Made by a program: the position numbers and the translations under genes. DNA of 64,000 bases from Amaranthus tricolor (taxonomy: Eukaryota; Streptophyta; Magnoliopsida; Caryophyllales; Amaranthaceae): positions 30,391,070-30,455,069 of the forward strand of contig NC_080050.1 in assembly GCF_026212465.1 (NCBI RefSeq). Direction: 5' to 3'. The notes beneath the pieces are model-generated. The model searched no databases, had not been told where the DNA came from, and saw only the letters and a program-made list of their open reading frames with translations. Below are positions 41,331 through 52,087 of the stretch, one piece after another (within the stretch, counting starts at the first letter, position 1; each line of letters opens with the position of its first letter).

Positions 41331-42198
41331 TAATAGGTAATTTAGGTAGGCAAGTGACAGAATTTAAAAGATACTAAAAATCTAATAATACTATAATGGA
41401 AAGTAAAGTTGAGTTGGTTAGGTTGTAGATCTAAATTTGTTAGAGCAAGAGCCAACTCTCATAATAATGGAGGTGATTTTGATCACCTAGTAGCTTACTC
41501 AATGGCATGCACACTTGAGAGTGTTAAAGTGTGTGTAATGGAGTATGGGACAATTAGCTTTGGATCACTTGATGAAGTGATTGATGTTGATGATTTGGAG
41601 AGCATTGGGCAAGGCATGAAATGCCTTGATCAAGGCAAGGATCGAGGGAAATGGTGCACGACCAAGACAGCCCCTTGAGCCAAGTCAGAAACAAGCTGAA
41701 GACAGCTGCTCGACCTGGTCGTGCAAGGGCACTCGGTTGAGTGGAGAGGAACCCACAATCTGACGCAATTTCTGTTTTGTTGCGTATTTGCTTGGGATTC
41801 CAAGACCTTTGGTTTTGGGGTTTTTAATATGTCTTAGACTATATATAAGGGTTTTAGAACATACTTAGATGAATGTGGAGACCCTAATACATAGAAACAA
41901 CTAGGATTTTGTCAAGAGAGTTCTTTCTTCCTTGTATTAGGTTGTTTGTAAGAGATTGACATCAAAAGTTCAATCTTTACTCAAAGAGAGCGTTCTCAAA
42001 GGTTGTAAAGCTTGTCATTGATGTATTGTTGATATATTAACGAAAGTAATCTTTGTTTGAGGGGATGTATCCTTGCCTCATAAATCTTGTTCTTATTCTT
42101 TGGTTTTGTGCTCTTTTTTGTGTGTTCTTTGTGCAATTGTTCTTCACCAAAACCTCTAAACACTCGCATTTCAAACTTTTTCTAGTTTTGCCCATGGG
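41331..42198 (+). mobile_element. Unclassified retroelement-like (LTR-like) segment
   Basis: Begins with a segment shared with 61590-61690 (AGGCAAGTGACA, TACTAAAAATCTAATAATA). It holds a short open frame (41409-41678, 89 codons, no known domain), a GC-richer stretch with repeated 'CTCGACC-GGTCGTGCA' words, a TATA box CTATATATAAGGG at 41839, and a T/G-rich tail. This arrangement looks like the U3-R-U5 of a long LTR, cut at 42203 by the solo LTR. No partner repeat is visible. Confidence 0.4.
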
Positions 42199-42203
42199 CA
42201 AAC

Positions 42204-42277
42204 TGTAACACCCCAGAATTTCCGACCCCTCAACGAAGCCAAAACCGTAAAGGACGGGAGAAAATTCGGGTGTTACA
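42204..42277. repeat. Palindrome at the LTR terminus
   Basis: The first 20 bases (TGTAACACCCCAGAATTTCC) recur inverted at 42257-42277 (GGAGAAAATTCGGGTGTTACA region), so the LTR end word GGGTGTTACA occurs at the tip and again 74 bases inside. The same hairpin is kept at 16555 and 20696. Confidence 0.85.
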
Positions 42278-43224
42278 TAAAAGAAAAAGGGAAAGAATTT
42301 AGATAAACTTTAATTATTAACTTTAAAAAGGAGAGTGGAAATTTTGGCAGCATCTGCCTTAAAACTGTGCGTCTTTGTAGAAAAACAAAAGTTAATTCAG
42401 AAACTAATAAAGTAAAGGCACCAACGGCCTATCAAAGCTATGTCACGGCGGGATAATTCGTCGCCGGCTTCTCAAAACAACATGCCAAGCATGGATCGTG
42501 GTTCCAGTGTCGACGTTTGCGTTTTAAAAAGACTTAACTCCTCAAAACCATACAGTTATAAACTACGCAGCGGAAATACAAATATGCAAGGGAGGACGCA
42601 AGGCCTCATAACAAAACATATACAACCAAGGTTTACAAAAGATAACAAAAACTACAAAATCGAAAGGTAGCAGTATGACACAGGGTATGCTTCGCTCTCG
42701 TCACTCTTCCCAAATGCAATGCAATGCAAAAGAAGCTTCAGTACCTGCTACGCTTGTCTATAATCCCCTGCTGCTCGACATTAGACCAAAGGCCAATGTG
42801 TCATAGCAGGACAATCATAGAAAGTCATCAACAAACAGACATAAACACAAACACGTACACGTCAGTAACTAGCATCAAATATAGTAAGGCCAACTACTAG
42901 ATAATATTATATCATAAAACAACATAAGATGATTTCATAAAACGCAAGCACAGATAGTAACTGTTTATCGGCCACTTATACTTCTTAATTTCATTGCGTG
43001 CTTTCCAACCCGAACCATGTGCTCTTGGGTAGAATGCAGGTCTTCACGCACCTCTTTTCAAACATAAACTCTTGCAAAACACGCATAGTTTAATTCGACC
43101 AAGGCATTAATAGAATACCTAACACGTGACCTTATAGAACTTGTCTATCTTGAGGTAAGTTTGATCATAGTCCGTAATACCCTTGAGGTAACTTAACTTA
43201 GGCACACTTCTCGCTAGCATAAGC

Positions 43225-43400
43225 TATTCAATCAATAAGTAGGTGTTCTATCAAAGAGTAAATATTCTATCAAAGAGTAAACGTTTTATCAACGCGTAAG
43301 CTTTCTACCAAAGAATGAACTAACTATCAATAAATAACATTCGATCAATGAATAAATCTTCTATCACTGAATAGTTTTCTATCAGTGGATCTTTTCTCTA
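43225..43400. repeat. Minisatellite inside the solo LTR
   Basis: The word (T)CTATCAA-GA-TAAA recurs about every 20-22 bases (43244, 43265, 43287, 43307, 43326 and onward), with drift. Confidence 0.75.
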
Positions 43401-43417
43401 CTTTCTGGCATAGTGAC

Positions 43418-43680
43418 ACGGCCAAGGGCGTTATCGGCCATCCGGCGCCCATGGCAAAGTATGAGCTCATGCCCCCTTCAGCTGACCCTCTCGAGTCCTA
43501 CCTTCGGGAAAAACCTAACACACTGGGGTACTAAACCAATGAAGAGGCCACCATATTGGGGTTTGCAAGGCCCGCATGGTATCACCTCGGTCAAGGGGCG
43601 GTATCGGCCATCCGGCGCCCAGTGACCCAAGCATGCTCATACCCCCCTTACGGTGGTCCCGTCGAACCTCACCTAGGGGA
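43418..43680. repeat. Two diverged direct repeats of about 170 bp inside the solo LTR
   Basis: TATCGGCCATCCGGCGCCCA occurs at about 43432 and 43601, each preceded by CAAGGGCG/CAAGGGGCG and followed by a related C-rich block with CATGCTCAT and CCCCCTT words. The local GC content is much higher than the surroundings. Confidence 0.75.
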
Positions 43681-45475
43681 CTAATAAAACAACAGGACAT
43701 AATCCAGTTAAGTCACGCCAACTAATCATAATATAGTACCTTATTAGATGGGAATAACTTCCACTCTCAACTATTATTGAGCGCCCTGGGATAGCAGCGC
43801 GCCAAAACCCACTGAGCCACTCAATAGAATATGAAATTCACCTATAAAGGAGTCACTCTAACTCCAATTAGGCATAATCTAATTCTTAAATAAATAAGGG
43901 GGGTGGTCCCCGCCTCCTACTAACACTTTCATTCTCTATAACTATTCTAAGCGCAAGAATTGCATAGTCGATGGCGTTTCGTATAAAGCGTACTCGCTAG
44001 TATCTCAGTTTTGATGCAGTGCATATTATTACAATGAACAATAATGTCTTAAATAAGAATTGCATGTAAGAGTTCGTTACTGCGTGTACGTACCTGTAAG
44101 CGCCGTTGCACGATCAAAAGTCACAAAATCACCCCAACTAAGGCTCTATTTTCCTCTTACGAAATGGCCACCTATATGAGTTATGAGTAGAACTAATAAG
44201 TTCTCTTAACTACTTGACATACAAAACTAAATATCCAAGTAACAGCTATCACCCATTCAACATGAGTTTTCGACTACTCTAACACGCACACAACTCATTC
44301 AATACAAGTCAAAATCATTGACTCAACACAGTGCAAGTATTTCCATCAATTTAAAGTAGAAGTATGTGTGAATCGTTTCTTTGCATTAACTAATTTTGAG
44401 CATATCGGCTCGCGTTACCCAAAAATAACTAATCACAACTAAATCTTACGATTTTAATATAATATTAATATAACGATAAAGCAAATCTTAGAGTTATCAT
44501 ATCGGGATATCATTCGTTGCATTCTCCAAGGCTATTAAGAACTATAATCAAAACAACACGACAAATAACTTTAGCAACCATCTACGATAAGTTGACATTA
44601 TGCTCTTGGCTTATCAATATCATGTATCTATGATTTCAAAAACAACCTAATAAGGGTATTTTTAATTTACAACAATCAACCCACAACAATTAGTAACTAG
44701 TATTCCCAATATAATCAATCGAAATCACTTTCATAGTCAACTAACATCATCACCATTACTAATTGTTCACAATAATAACCAATCGACTAAATCTTAAAAC
44801 AACTTTTAAAGTTATCTAATCAATCATCACCAAAATATAGTATAACACACATTATTAGTAATTTTTTTATCTCTAAATCCAAGCGTAACATATTTAATCA
44901 CTACACATATCAATATTCGAAGAAACTAATACAAAAACCAACACACAACCCATAATTTCAATCACACTTCAAACCCTAAGTCATAAACATGTTTAATTCA
45001 TCAATTAAATTCTTACAAAAAGATTCAATGAAAATAACAAAAAAAAAAAAATCAACATCACACTCATAAACTTCATAAAACCTTAAATTGAAAACAAGAA
45101 GAATCAAATGGAAGAAGAAGAGATGGCTTACAAAGTTAAAATTAGTAAAAAATGGTGAAGAGGTGGATAAGGTTGTGGTGGTGGTGAACCAGCGCTGTGT
45201 GGGATGGTGGAGGAAGCACCGAGTGCGGCTGCTCCTGCTGGCGGCACAAAGCAGCCTGACTGCTGATGGGAGGAGAAAGGCACGCAGCCTGCTTGCTTGC
45301 TGCTTGGGGCTGCTCGCAGAGGAGGGCAGCGTGGCTGCCGATTCCGGTTTGGGTTGTAGTGAGCTGCGGTTTGGGCTGTGGTGAGGGTACAGCCGTGAGG
45401 GAGAGGAAGAGAGCAAGGTAAAAGAAGAGGAGAGGTAATGGCGGCTCCCTCTCATGAGTATTTAGGGTTTCTTAT

Positions 45476-45509
<34 letters not shown>

Positions 45510-45797
45510 TTATTTATTTATTTATTTTTATCTCGGTTTATTTTCTTGCGAGACTCAACTAAGAAACTCACTTTCGTGGGCTCAGACATTTTAATAAAAT
45601 AGTTATTTTGATTCAAACCTCTTTATTTAGAAATCGTAATTGTATTTTTAATATAAATATATGTTAATATTTAAATTCATATACGAAAGAAATTTATTAA
45701 AACTACTTCAAAATTAATTTAATATAATTATAAAATACCCAAAAGTCACTAAAATATTAGTTAATGACGTCAGAGGATCTCGGGGTGTTACACAAAC

Positions 45798-45940
45798 CTA
45801 TTGAACTTGGGCCAAATTTGACATTAAGATCTGTAATGACTCCACCTCCATTCAAGTTTTTGGCAATAGAAGAGTTTCAATATTGACATTTTTTCAAACT
45901 AAATACCAACTAATAGCCTAAAAATAAGGAATCATATGAT
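45798..45940. other. Short spacer between solo LTR and copia element
   Basis: About 143 bases, presumably the continuation of the DNA interrupted by the solo LTR. No feature seen. Confidence 0.5.
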
Positions 45941-45945
45941 CATAT

Positions 45946-46154
45946 TGTCAGAATATTTGTGTATATTTTTAGTTTATTCTCAATATTTTTATTATCTTAA
46001 TTATCTTGTAATATTATGGTAATATTCATTTCCTGGAATAGATGTTTCCTTAGTTAAACTCATAATCAGTTGTATAAATTAGGGCTGTATTATTCATTCA
46101 AGGTAATACAAACAGTATTCATTAACCCTAAATTCAGCTTTCTTAAATTCTTCA
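45946..46154 (+). repeat. 5' LTR of the copia element
   Basis: 209 bp, AT-rich, TG...CA ends; three bases longer than the 3' LTR because of an AGT near 46116. Confidence 0.95.
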
Positions 46155-46167
46155 TGGTATCAGAGCC
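46155..46167 (+). promoter_or_regulatory. Primer binding site (tRNA-iMet)
   Basis: TGGTATCAGAGCC, the canonical copia primer site, directly after the 5' LTR. Confidence 0.95.
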
Positions 46168-46238
46168 AAAGGTGTTTTCCGGGACCGGCAACACCGTTGG
46201 TTATCACCATTTACCCTAAAACAACCTCACCTAAAGCA

Positions 46239-46943
46239 ATGGAAGAAACCGACCCAAAACAACTCATAACCATGGAACAGATGGAACATATGTTCAAACT
46301 GTTTCAACAAATGCACAAACCAAACACAACCCTTGAAACTATATCACCAGAATTAAAATTGGCCGAAAAACTAAACTACCAGAATTACACAACTTGGTGT
46401 AAAATGATGCAGATAGCTTTAGAATGCAGGGGACGTCTCCGCTACATCATAGACGATCCTCCTAGCATCACTGACCCCAATTACAGAACATGGAAGCAGA
46501 AGGACTTGATAGTTTTGTCATGGATTATCTCAAATATTGACACAAATCTCATAAACAAGTTCTTAGATTACACTATCGCAAGGGACTTATGGAAAGGGAT
46601 TGAAGTCCTATTGAGCAATGGAAGGGACGAACTCCAGATCTTTGATCTGAGTTCTCAGGCCAACAGTATAAAACAGGACCGAGACCCTTTGGAGGTCTTT
46701 TATGGGAAACTAACTACAATTTGGAAGGAGATAGATCGACGGCAACCAAACCCGATGATACATGCTGAAAATATCACAATTTTCAACACTTTCATTCAAA
46801 AACAACGTTTATTTCAGTTTTTGGCCGGAATTAACGAGATCTTTGACAAAGAAAAAAAGGAATTATTAAATCAAGACCCTTTTCCAACAGTTGAAATGGC
46901 ATATGCTACGATCAGACGTGAGATATTAGACGTGGCATCATGA
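46239..46943 (+). pseudogene. copia gag (capsid part), frameshifted
   Basis: Starts at the first good ATG (MEETDPKQL). It carries the copia gag fold: KLAEKLNYQNYTTWCKMM, then DLWKGIEVL and LEVFYGKLTTIWKEIDRR. The frame ends at TGA 46941-46943 although homologous coding continues in a different frame from about 46928, indicating a one-base loss near there. The two frames overlap by ATGA. Confidence 0.85.
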
Positions 46944-47362
46944 TCCACGCTTCATCATCGGAAAAAAATCCCTCAGAAATCGGAAGTAGGTTGGCCGTTA
47001 AACATCACCGGTCAGATTCTTCATCCCGGCGTGACATGGAGGACAAGACTCACCTCAAGTGTAGTTACTGTGGAGGAAGCCGTCACACAAAGGAAGGCTG
47101 TTTCAAGTTAATCGGCTACCCGGAGTGGTGGGAGGAGCACCGGCAACGGAAAGCCGCCACCAAGGCCCAGTCAAACAAGGTCGGCGGCAAGGCTCACTTG
47201 GTCACCTGCGTTCCCCCTTCCACCAGCACACCAACCCACTACACAGAGACAAAGGAGGACATTAATGGCGTTGAAGGTGAAACCAAAATAAACCTAAGCC
47301 CTCAAAACACTCCCCCTTCCGCCCATTTATACCACAGCAATTCCCAAACCCTAAGCCCATAA
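46940..47362 (+). pseudogene. copia gag nucleocapsid with zinc knuckle (shifted frame)
   Basis: Carries one CCHC knuckle, CSYCGGSRHTKEGC (C-x2-C-x4-H-x4-C), followed by FKLIGYPEWW and a Lys/Pro-rich tail. It ends at a stop (47360-47362) before the protease. It is the continuation of the preceding gag frame. Confidence 0.85.
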
Positions 47363-47469
47363 ATCAACCCCGACCCATTTATAAATCCATCCCTAATCCC
47401 ACAAAACCCAAAACCTCATGTGACACACATAAACTTGGCCTCTTATGTAAACCTTGCTTTTCTTCCCAA

Positions 47470-47628
47470 TGGATATTTGATTGCGGGGCCACTGATACTA
47501 TGACTTTTGACCCTTGTGATCTTTTATCCACTAATCCAAAAACCCGCACCTACATTCAAACAGCTAATGGGGAGTGTGTAGTGTTGATCAATCTGGGCCC
47601 GTTACCATTCTCCCTCTCTCAAAATTAA
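47470..47628 (+). pseudogene. copia protease remnant
   Basis: WIFDCGATDTMT: the aspartic protease active site is usually D-S-G-A; here Ser is replaced by Cys. The frame stops at TAA 47626-47628, well short of a full domain. Confidence 0.75.
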
Positions 47629-47785
47629 CAATTGTCTTTTAATTCCTAACTTATCTCATAAGTTGTTGTCTATTAGCCAGTTGACTCGGAAATTAAATTG
47701 TATTGTGCTTATGTCTTCTTCTGGTTGTGTTGTGCAGGATGCTTAGACAGGGAGGATTATTGGTCGTGGTACTAAACGAGATAGT

Positions 47786-48713
47786 TTGCACTATGTGGAC
47801 GAGGCGATTCAAACGGGTCACACTTTGCTTGCTCATGGGTTCTCTGATCATCAGTTATGGACTTGGCATCGACGTTTAGGACATCCATCATTAGGGTATC
47901 TGAAACGTCTTTTTCCGTCATTAACTAAAAGTAATGTAGTCTTGGATTATGAAGCTTGTGTCCTTGCAAAAAGTCACAAACATTCTTACTCTCCTAGTTT
48001 TAATCATTGTAGTGAACCTTTTTTTTGATACATTCTGACGTTTGGGGCCCTGCTTCTGAGTTTAGTAAAGTTATTCATATTTTGTTTCATTTATTGATGA
48101 TTGTACTAGAATGTGTTGGATATAATTCTTGAAACACAAATCTGAGGTTTTTGATGTTTTTGTCAAGTTCTATAATATGATTGTCACGCAATTTAAAGCT
48201 AAACCTCAAATACTTTGATTCGACAATGGGAGGGAATACATGAACCAACATATGGAAAATTTCTTTACCACCCATGGCCTCATTCACCAAACTTCTTGTC
48301 CCCACACACCACAACAAAATGGCATCGCTGAAAGGAAAAATCGTACTCTCCTTGAAATAGGTCGAGCACTTATGTTTGAAGCCTATGTTCCATCTTATTT
48401 TTGGCCCGAAGCTATTGCCTCTGCCACCTACCTCACCAACAAACTACCTTCCAAAACTCTTAAGTTCAGAACCCCCCTTGAAGTCCTTCGTACCCACACT
48501 AATGTTCCCTCTTTCCACTCCTTACCCCCTCGGATCTTTGGGTGTGCTATGTATGTCCATTTACCCGAACTTGCTCGGAATAATCTAGAACCCCAAGCTC
48601 TTAAGTGTATCTTTGTGGGCTATGGTACTAATCAAAAGGGATATCGCTGCTTTGATCCGACTCACAATAAGTTGTATACCACAATGGATAGTGACTTCTT
48701 CGAGGATTCCTAA
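47786..48713 (+). pseudogene. copia integrase, interrupted
   Basis: The pre-integrase zinc-binding region (LWTWHRRLGHPSLGYLKRL) is present, but the first Cys of the usual C-x2-C is Tyr (DYEACVLAK). The core follows in another frame: a DVWGP block near 48034, then after a shift FDNGREYMNQHM and TPQQNGIAERKNRTLLE. In-frame stops occur at 48216-48218 (TGA, where Arg is usual) and 48711-48713. It cannot make a working integrase. Confidence 0.85.
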
Positions 48714-48875
48714 TTTTACTCCCAGCTTCGTCCTCAGGGGGAGACTACATATGATGACTTAAGCTGGCTTACACACTCTGTAACTAATGATCTGAACTCC
48801 AAAGAGCAAGTAGGTAATCCCACAGACATTGCTCTGGAAAATATAGTATTACTTTCTCCTCAGGCCTCTCCTACC

Positions 48876-50675
48876 TTGTCTGAAGCATCTAATGATCAAG
48901 AGGTTGTCTGTGAGACTCAAGAGGTATTAACTGAACCTGACCCTCAAACTAATGATGATATATCTGGTGTTGTTAATTCACCCTGCAGATATGAATTACC
49001 TCCAAGGAGCAAAAGAGGTGTTCCTCCAAGAAGGTATGATCCAGAATTCGAATCACAGAGATCTCGATATCCTATTAACCGAGAGACAAGTAACTTGGCA
49101 CAGACAGCTGTGGCATTCCAAGCCGGTCTATACTCAAGTTCTCTGCCCAAGAGTACTGAAGAAGCCCTCCGAAACCCAAGGTGCAAAGAAGCAATGGAAG
49201 ATGAGATCTCGGCTTTAAAGAAAAATAGCACATGGGACAAGTGTATGCTACCTAAAGGAAAAAAACCAGTAGGCTGCAAATGGGTTTTTACAATAAAGTA
49301 TCATGCAGACGGAACTATTGAGAGATACAAAGCTCGCCTTGTGGCAAAGGGGTATACACAGACTTATGGGATTGATTACTCCGAAACCTTCTCTCCGGTT
49401 GCCAAGATAGACACCATCGGGGTTCTATTCTCCATAGCTGCTAATAAAGAATATCCCCTCTACCAGTTCGATGTTAAGAACGCATTCCTACATGGCGAGA
49501 TCGAAGAAGAGGTGTATATGCATGCTCCACCCGGTTTTTCAGATGAATTTGCTTCAGGAGAAGGATGCAGACTTAAAAGAGCGTTGTATGGCTTGAAACA
49601 GTCTCCAGCAGCTTGGTTTGGTAGGTTTACCACAGCAATGAAGAAATTTGGATATGAAGATAGCCATTCCAACCATACTCTGTTCCTGAAGAAAGGGAAT
49701 GGTCAGATCACATGTCTAATCATTTATGTAGATGATATGGTAATAACAGGGAATAATGAAAGGGAGATAAAGGAGCTTAAGAGGAAATTATTCATGGAGT
49801 TCGAGATGAAGGATTTGGGGAACTTAAAGTACTTCCTTGGTATAGAAGTTTTTCAATCCAAGAAGGGAATCTTCATCAATCAAAAGAAATACGTCTTAGA
49901 TCTGTTAGCAGAGGTAGGTATGCTTGACTGCAAACCAGCAGAAACACCAATCGTTGCTAATCATAAACTCCAGACAACACCTGGAGAAGAACCAGCTGAC
50001 AAGGAGAAGTATCAGAAATTGGTGGGCAAACTGATCTATCTATCTCATACTAGACCCGATATATCATATGCAGTTGGGGTTGTGAGTCGATTCATGCACT
50101 TACCACAGACTCCACATACGGAAGCAGTGGTAAGAATCTTGAGATACTTGAAAGGCACGAGTGATATAGGAGTCTTCTTTGGTAATAACCATCACCTTGA
50201 CCTCGTAGCTTACACAGATGTTGACTGGGCAGGCGATCGAGACAGTAAGAAATCTACATCTGGATACTTCACTCTTGTAGGGGGTAACTTGGTTACTTGG
50301 AGGAGTAAGAAACAGAAAGTAGTCGCATTATCAAGTGTAGAAGCAGAGTTCAGAGGGGTAGCAAAAGGAATAACAAAGATCCTATGGCTAAGAAAACTCT
50401 TATACGAACTCGACTTTCCACCAACAGGAGCATGCAAGTTATTATGTGACAATAAAGCAACTATTGATATCTCAAAAAATCTGGTCCAACATGATCGAAC
50501 AAAACATGTGGAGGTTGACAGACACTTCATAAAGAAAAAATTGGAGAAGAAAATCATCAACATTCCACATGTGAGATCAGAAGATCAGCTAGCTAACATT
50601 CTTACAAAGGGAGTTCCAGCTGAAGCCTTCGAGACTACGTTATCCAAGTTAGGCATCGGAAACCCTATATCCTAA
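48876..50675 (+). CDS. copia reverse transcriptase-RNase H, open frame
   Basis: 599 codons with no break; the same frame is open back to the stop at 48711. Reverse transcriptase blocks: KWVFTIKYHADGTIERYKAR, DVKNAFLHGEI (first catalytic Asp), LYGLKQSPAAWF, and YVDDM (49725-49739, catalytic Asp pair). RNase H: DVDWAGDRDSKKSTSGY, ALSSVEAEF and LLCDNKATIDIS. It ends 11 bases before the LTR, overlapping the purine tract region. No promoter or start of its own is expected, since copia makes one polyprotein; isolated from gag-protease-integrase it is probably not expressed. It is the best-preserved part of the element. Confidence 0.9.
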   Translation: MSEASNDQEVVCETQEVLTEPDPQTNDDISGVVNSPCRYELPPRSKRGVPPRRYDPEFESQRSRYPINRETSNLAQTAVAFQAGLYSSSLPKSTEEALRNPRCKEAMEDEISALKKNSTWDKCMLPKGKKPVGCKWVFTIKYHADGTIERYKARLVAKGYTQTYGIDYSETFSPVAKIDTIGVLFSIAANKEYPLYQFDVKNAFLHGEIEEEVYMHAPPGFSDEFASGEGCRLKRALYGLKQSPAAWFGRFTTAMKKFGYEDSHSNHTLFLKKGNGQITCLIIYVDDMVITGNNEREIKELKRKLFMEFEMKDLGNLKYFLGIEVFQSKKGIFINQKKYVLDLLAEVGMLDCKPAETPIVANHKLQTTPGEEPADKEKYQKLVGKLIYLSHTRPDISYAVGVVSRFMHLPQTPHTEAVVRILRYLKGTSDIGVFFGNNHHLDLVAYTDVDWAGDRDSKKSTSGYFTLVGGNLVTWRSKKQKVVALSSVEAEFRGVAKGITKILWLRKLLYELDFPPTGACKLLCDNKATIDISKNLVQHDRTKHVEVDRHFIKKKLEKKIINIPHVRSEDQLANILTKGVPAEAFETTLSKLGIGNPIS

Positions 50676-50686
50676 CTTGAGGGGAG

Positions 50687-50892
50687 TGTCAGAATATTTG
50701 TGTATATTTTTAGTTTATTCTCAATATTTTTGTTACCTTAATTATCTTGTAATATTAGGGTAATATTCATTTCCTGGAATAGATGTTTCCTTAGTTAAAC
50801 TCATAATCAGTTGTATAAATTAGGGTTGTATTATTCATTCAAGGTAATACAAACATTCATTAACCCTAAATTCAGCTTCCTTAAATTCTTCA
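50687..50892 (+). repeat. 3' LTR of the copia element
   Basis: 206 bp, follows GAGGGGAG; direct repeat of 45946-46154. Confidence 0.95.
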
Positions 50893-50897
50893 CATAT

Positions 50898-51600
50898 CCC
50901 TTGGACATGAACAATTCCATAATTTATCAACAATGCAATTTAGTTCTACCTTAGAAAATACTAACACCTATTTTTTTTTCCTCGAAAGAAACCTAATAAT
51001 TCATTGATAAAAATATCGTTTGATATCTACAACTGAGTAACAAACGAACAAATACATAATAATTTTAATCAAATAAAATTTTATATAGAAAAAGTTTTCC
51101 ACTATTACATAGTTCTTTGATATAACCTCTCTAAAAAAATTTAAACCCAATAGATAAATAAAAAACAAACATTTGAAGAATGAAATTAAGAAATAAAATC
51201 TCCGCACATAGAATCAAACCAATTTATTTAGAGTTTGTATTGGTACCAATTAAAATTAATACTTTATATACAAATATATAATGAAGTCATTTTAATTAGA
51301 AAAAGAATTACATAAATAGAAAACAAAAATGGAACGAACCTGGATCTGAGGGGAATACGTCAACTGACGAGGGTGATATGAAAGAAGTAGTATACAAGAG
51401 TGATCAGCAGATAAGTTGTATAAAAAAAGGCGTCAGTTGGTCAATTTTGCCGAGTACAGCGGTGTTGATAGGTGTACAAACAAAATCTGAGATATTTATC
51501 GGAACTTGTATAAACAAATTTTAACTTCGTCTCCTTATCGAAAATTATACCCCTCCATTTTCTAATGTTCTTCTTATTTATTTATCACAAATTCTTATAA
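50898..51600. other. Spacer right of the copia element
   Basis: AT-rich with no recognisable gene. 51340-51520 is slightly more GC-rich but has no assignable coding or repeat content. Confidence 0.5.
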
Positions 51601-51846
51601 GAGATAGTCTTTTTGAGAAACCATCTCTAATTGGGCCGCCCAATTATATATTTTTCAAAATATTGTAAGTAGGCATTAAGAATAATGTAAGTAGACATTT
51701 GAGATATCGAAAGTAGGCATTAAGGATACGATAAGTAAGCATTAAGGACAATGCAAGTAGGCATTAAAAATACGGTAAGTAGGCATTAATCTTAAATGGG
51801 TTGGGCTTGAAATACTTCTCTCAAAGAGACAGTCTCTCAAGAGACT
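51601..51846. repeat. Composite foldback repeat with 22-bp tandem core (copy 1)
   Basis: Left edge GAGATAGTCTTTTTGAGA and right edge TCTCAAAGAGACAGTCTC are inverted with respect to each other. Between them the word GTAAGTAGGCATTAAG repeats six times on a 22-bp period (51661-51790), with a 'TTGGGC' word on both sides. It looks like a MITE whose centre has expanded into a minisatellite. Confidence 0.8.
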
Positions 51847-52087
51847 AGCTGTTTATTTTTTACATAGTTTTCGAAGTAAACTTTAAGTCTTGATATCTCT
51901 AAATACGCGTTATAAAAAATTATAAAAAATATATAATTAAAAAGTATACTTAAAGATGAATCACATGATATATTTTATCATCTATATATGTCTTAAAGAT
52001 CTTAATCAAATTTCTCTCTCCAAAATATAATATTCTAAATGTGAATAACATTAGGAAATGGGAGGAGTATTAAATAACATAAATTTT

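Larger units (their letters stand above)
42204..45792 (-). mobile_element. Gypsy solo LTR, 3.6 kb, with perfect 5-bp target duplication
   Basis: The 3589-bp block begins TGTAACACCCC and ends GGGGTGTTACA (perfect 11-bp inverted ends) and is flanked by CAAAC on both sides (42199-42203, 45793-45797). No internal domain, primer site or polypurine tract adjoins it, so it is a solo LTR formed by recombination between the two LTRs of an inserted element. Orientation follows the homologous LTR at 18877-20696 (opposite strand). The long LTR and TGTAACACCCC end suit Tekay-type chromoviruses. Inner open frames are not conserved genes. Confidence 0.92.
45946..50892 (+). mobile_element. Ty1/copia retrotransposon, full length, with 5-bp target duplication
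   Basis: LTRs 45946-46154 (209 bp) and 50687-50892 (206 bp), each TGTCAG...TTCA, are flanked by CATAT (45941-45945, 50893-50897). Primer site TGGTATCAGAGCC (46155-46167), complementary to initiator tRNA-Met, abuts the first LTR. Purine tract TTGAGGGGAG precedes the second. Internal order is gag, protease, integrase, reverse transcriptase, RNase H, the copia order. The two LTRs differ by 5 substitutions and one 3-base indel, about 2.4%, so the insertion is fairly young. The coding region is broken by frameshifts and stops before the reverse transcriptase, so the copy is not self-sufficient. Confidence 0.96.

Noticed and set aside
44976..45455. 159-codon frame on the - strand, Ser/Pro-rich
   Set aside because: It falls in the transcribed leader of the gypsy LTR; the related LTR has only broken, non-matching frames there.
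48087..48317. 76-codon frame on the - strand
   Set aside because: Antisense of the degraded copia integrase.
51661..51790. Regularly spaced short repeats resembling an array
   Set aside because: Units are directly abutting 22-mers with no unique spacers, in plant DNA; a minisatellite, not CRISPR.
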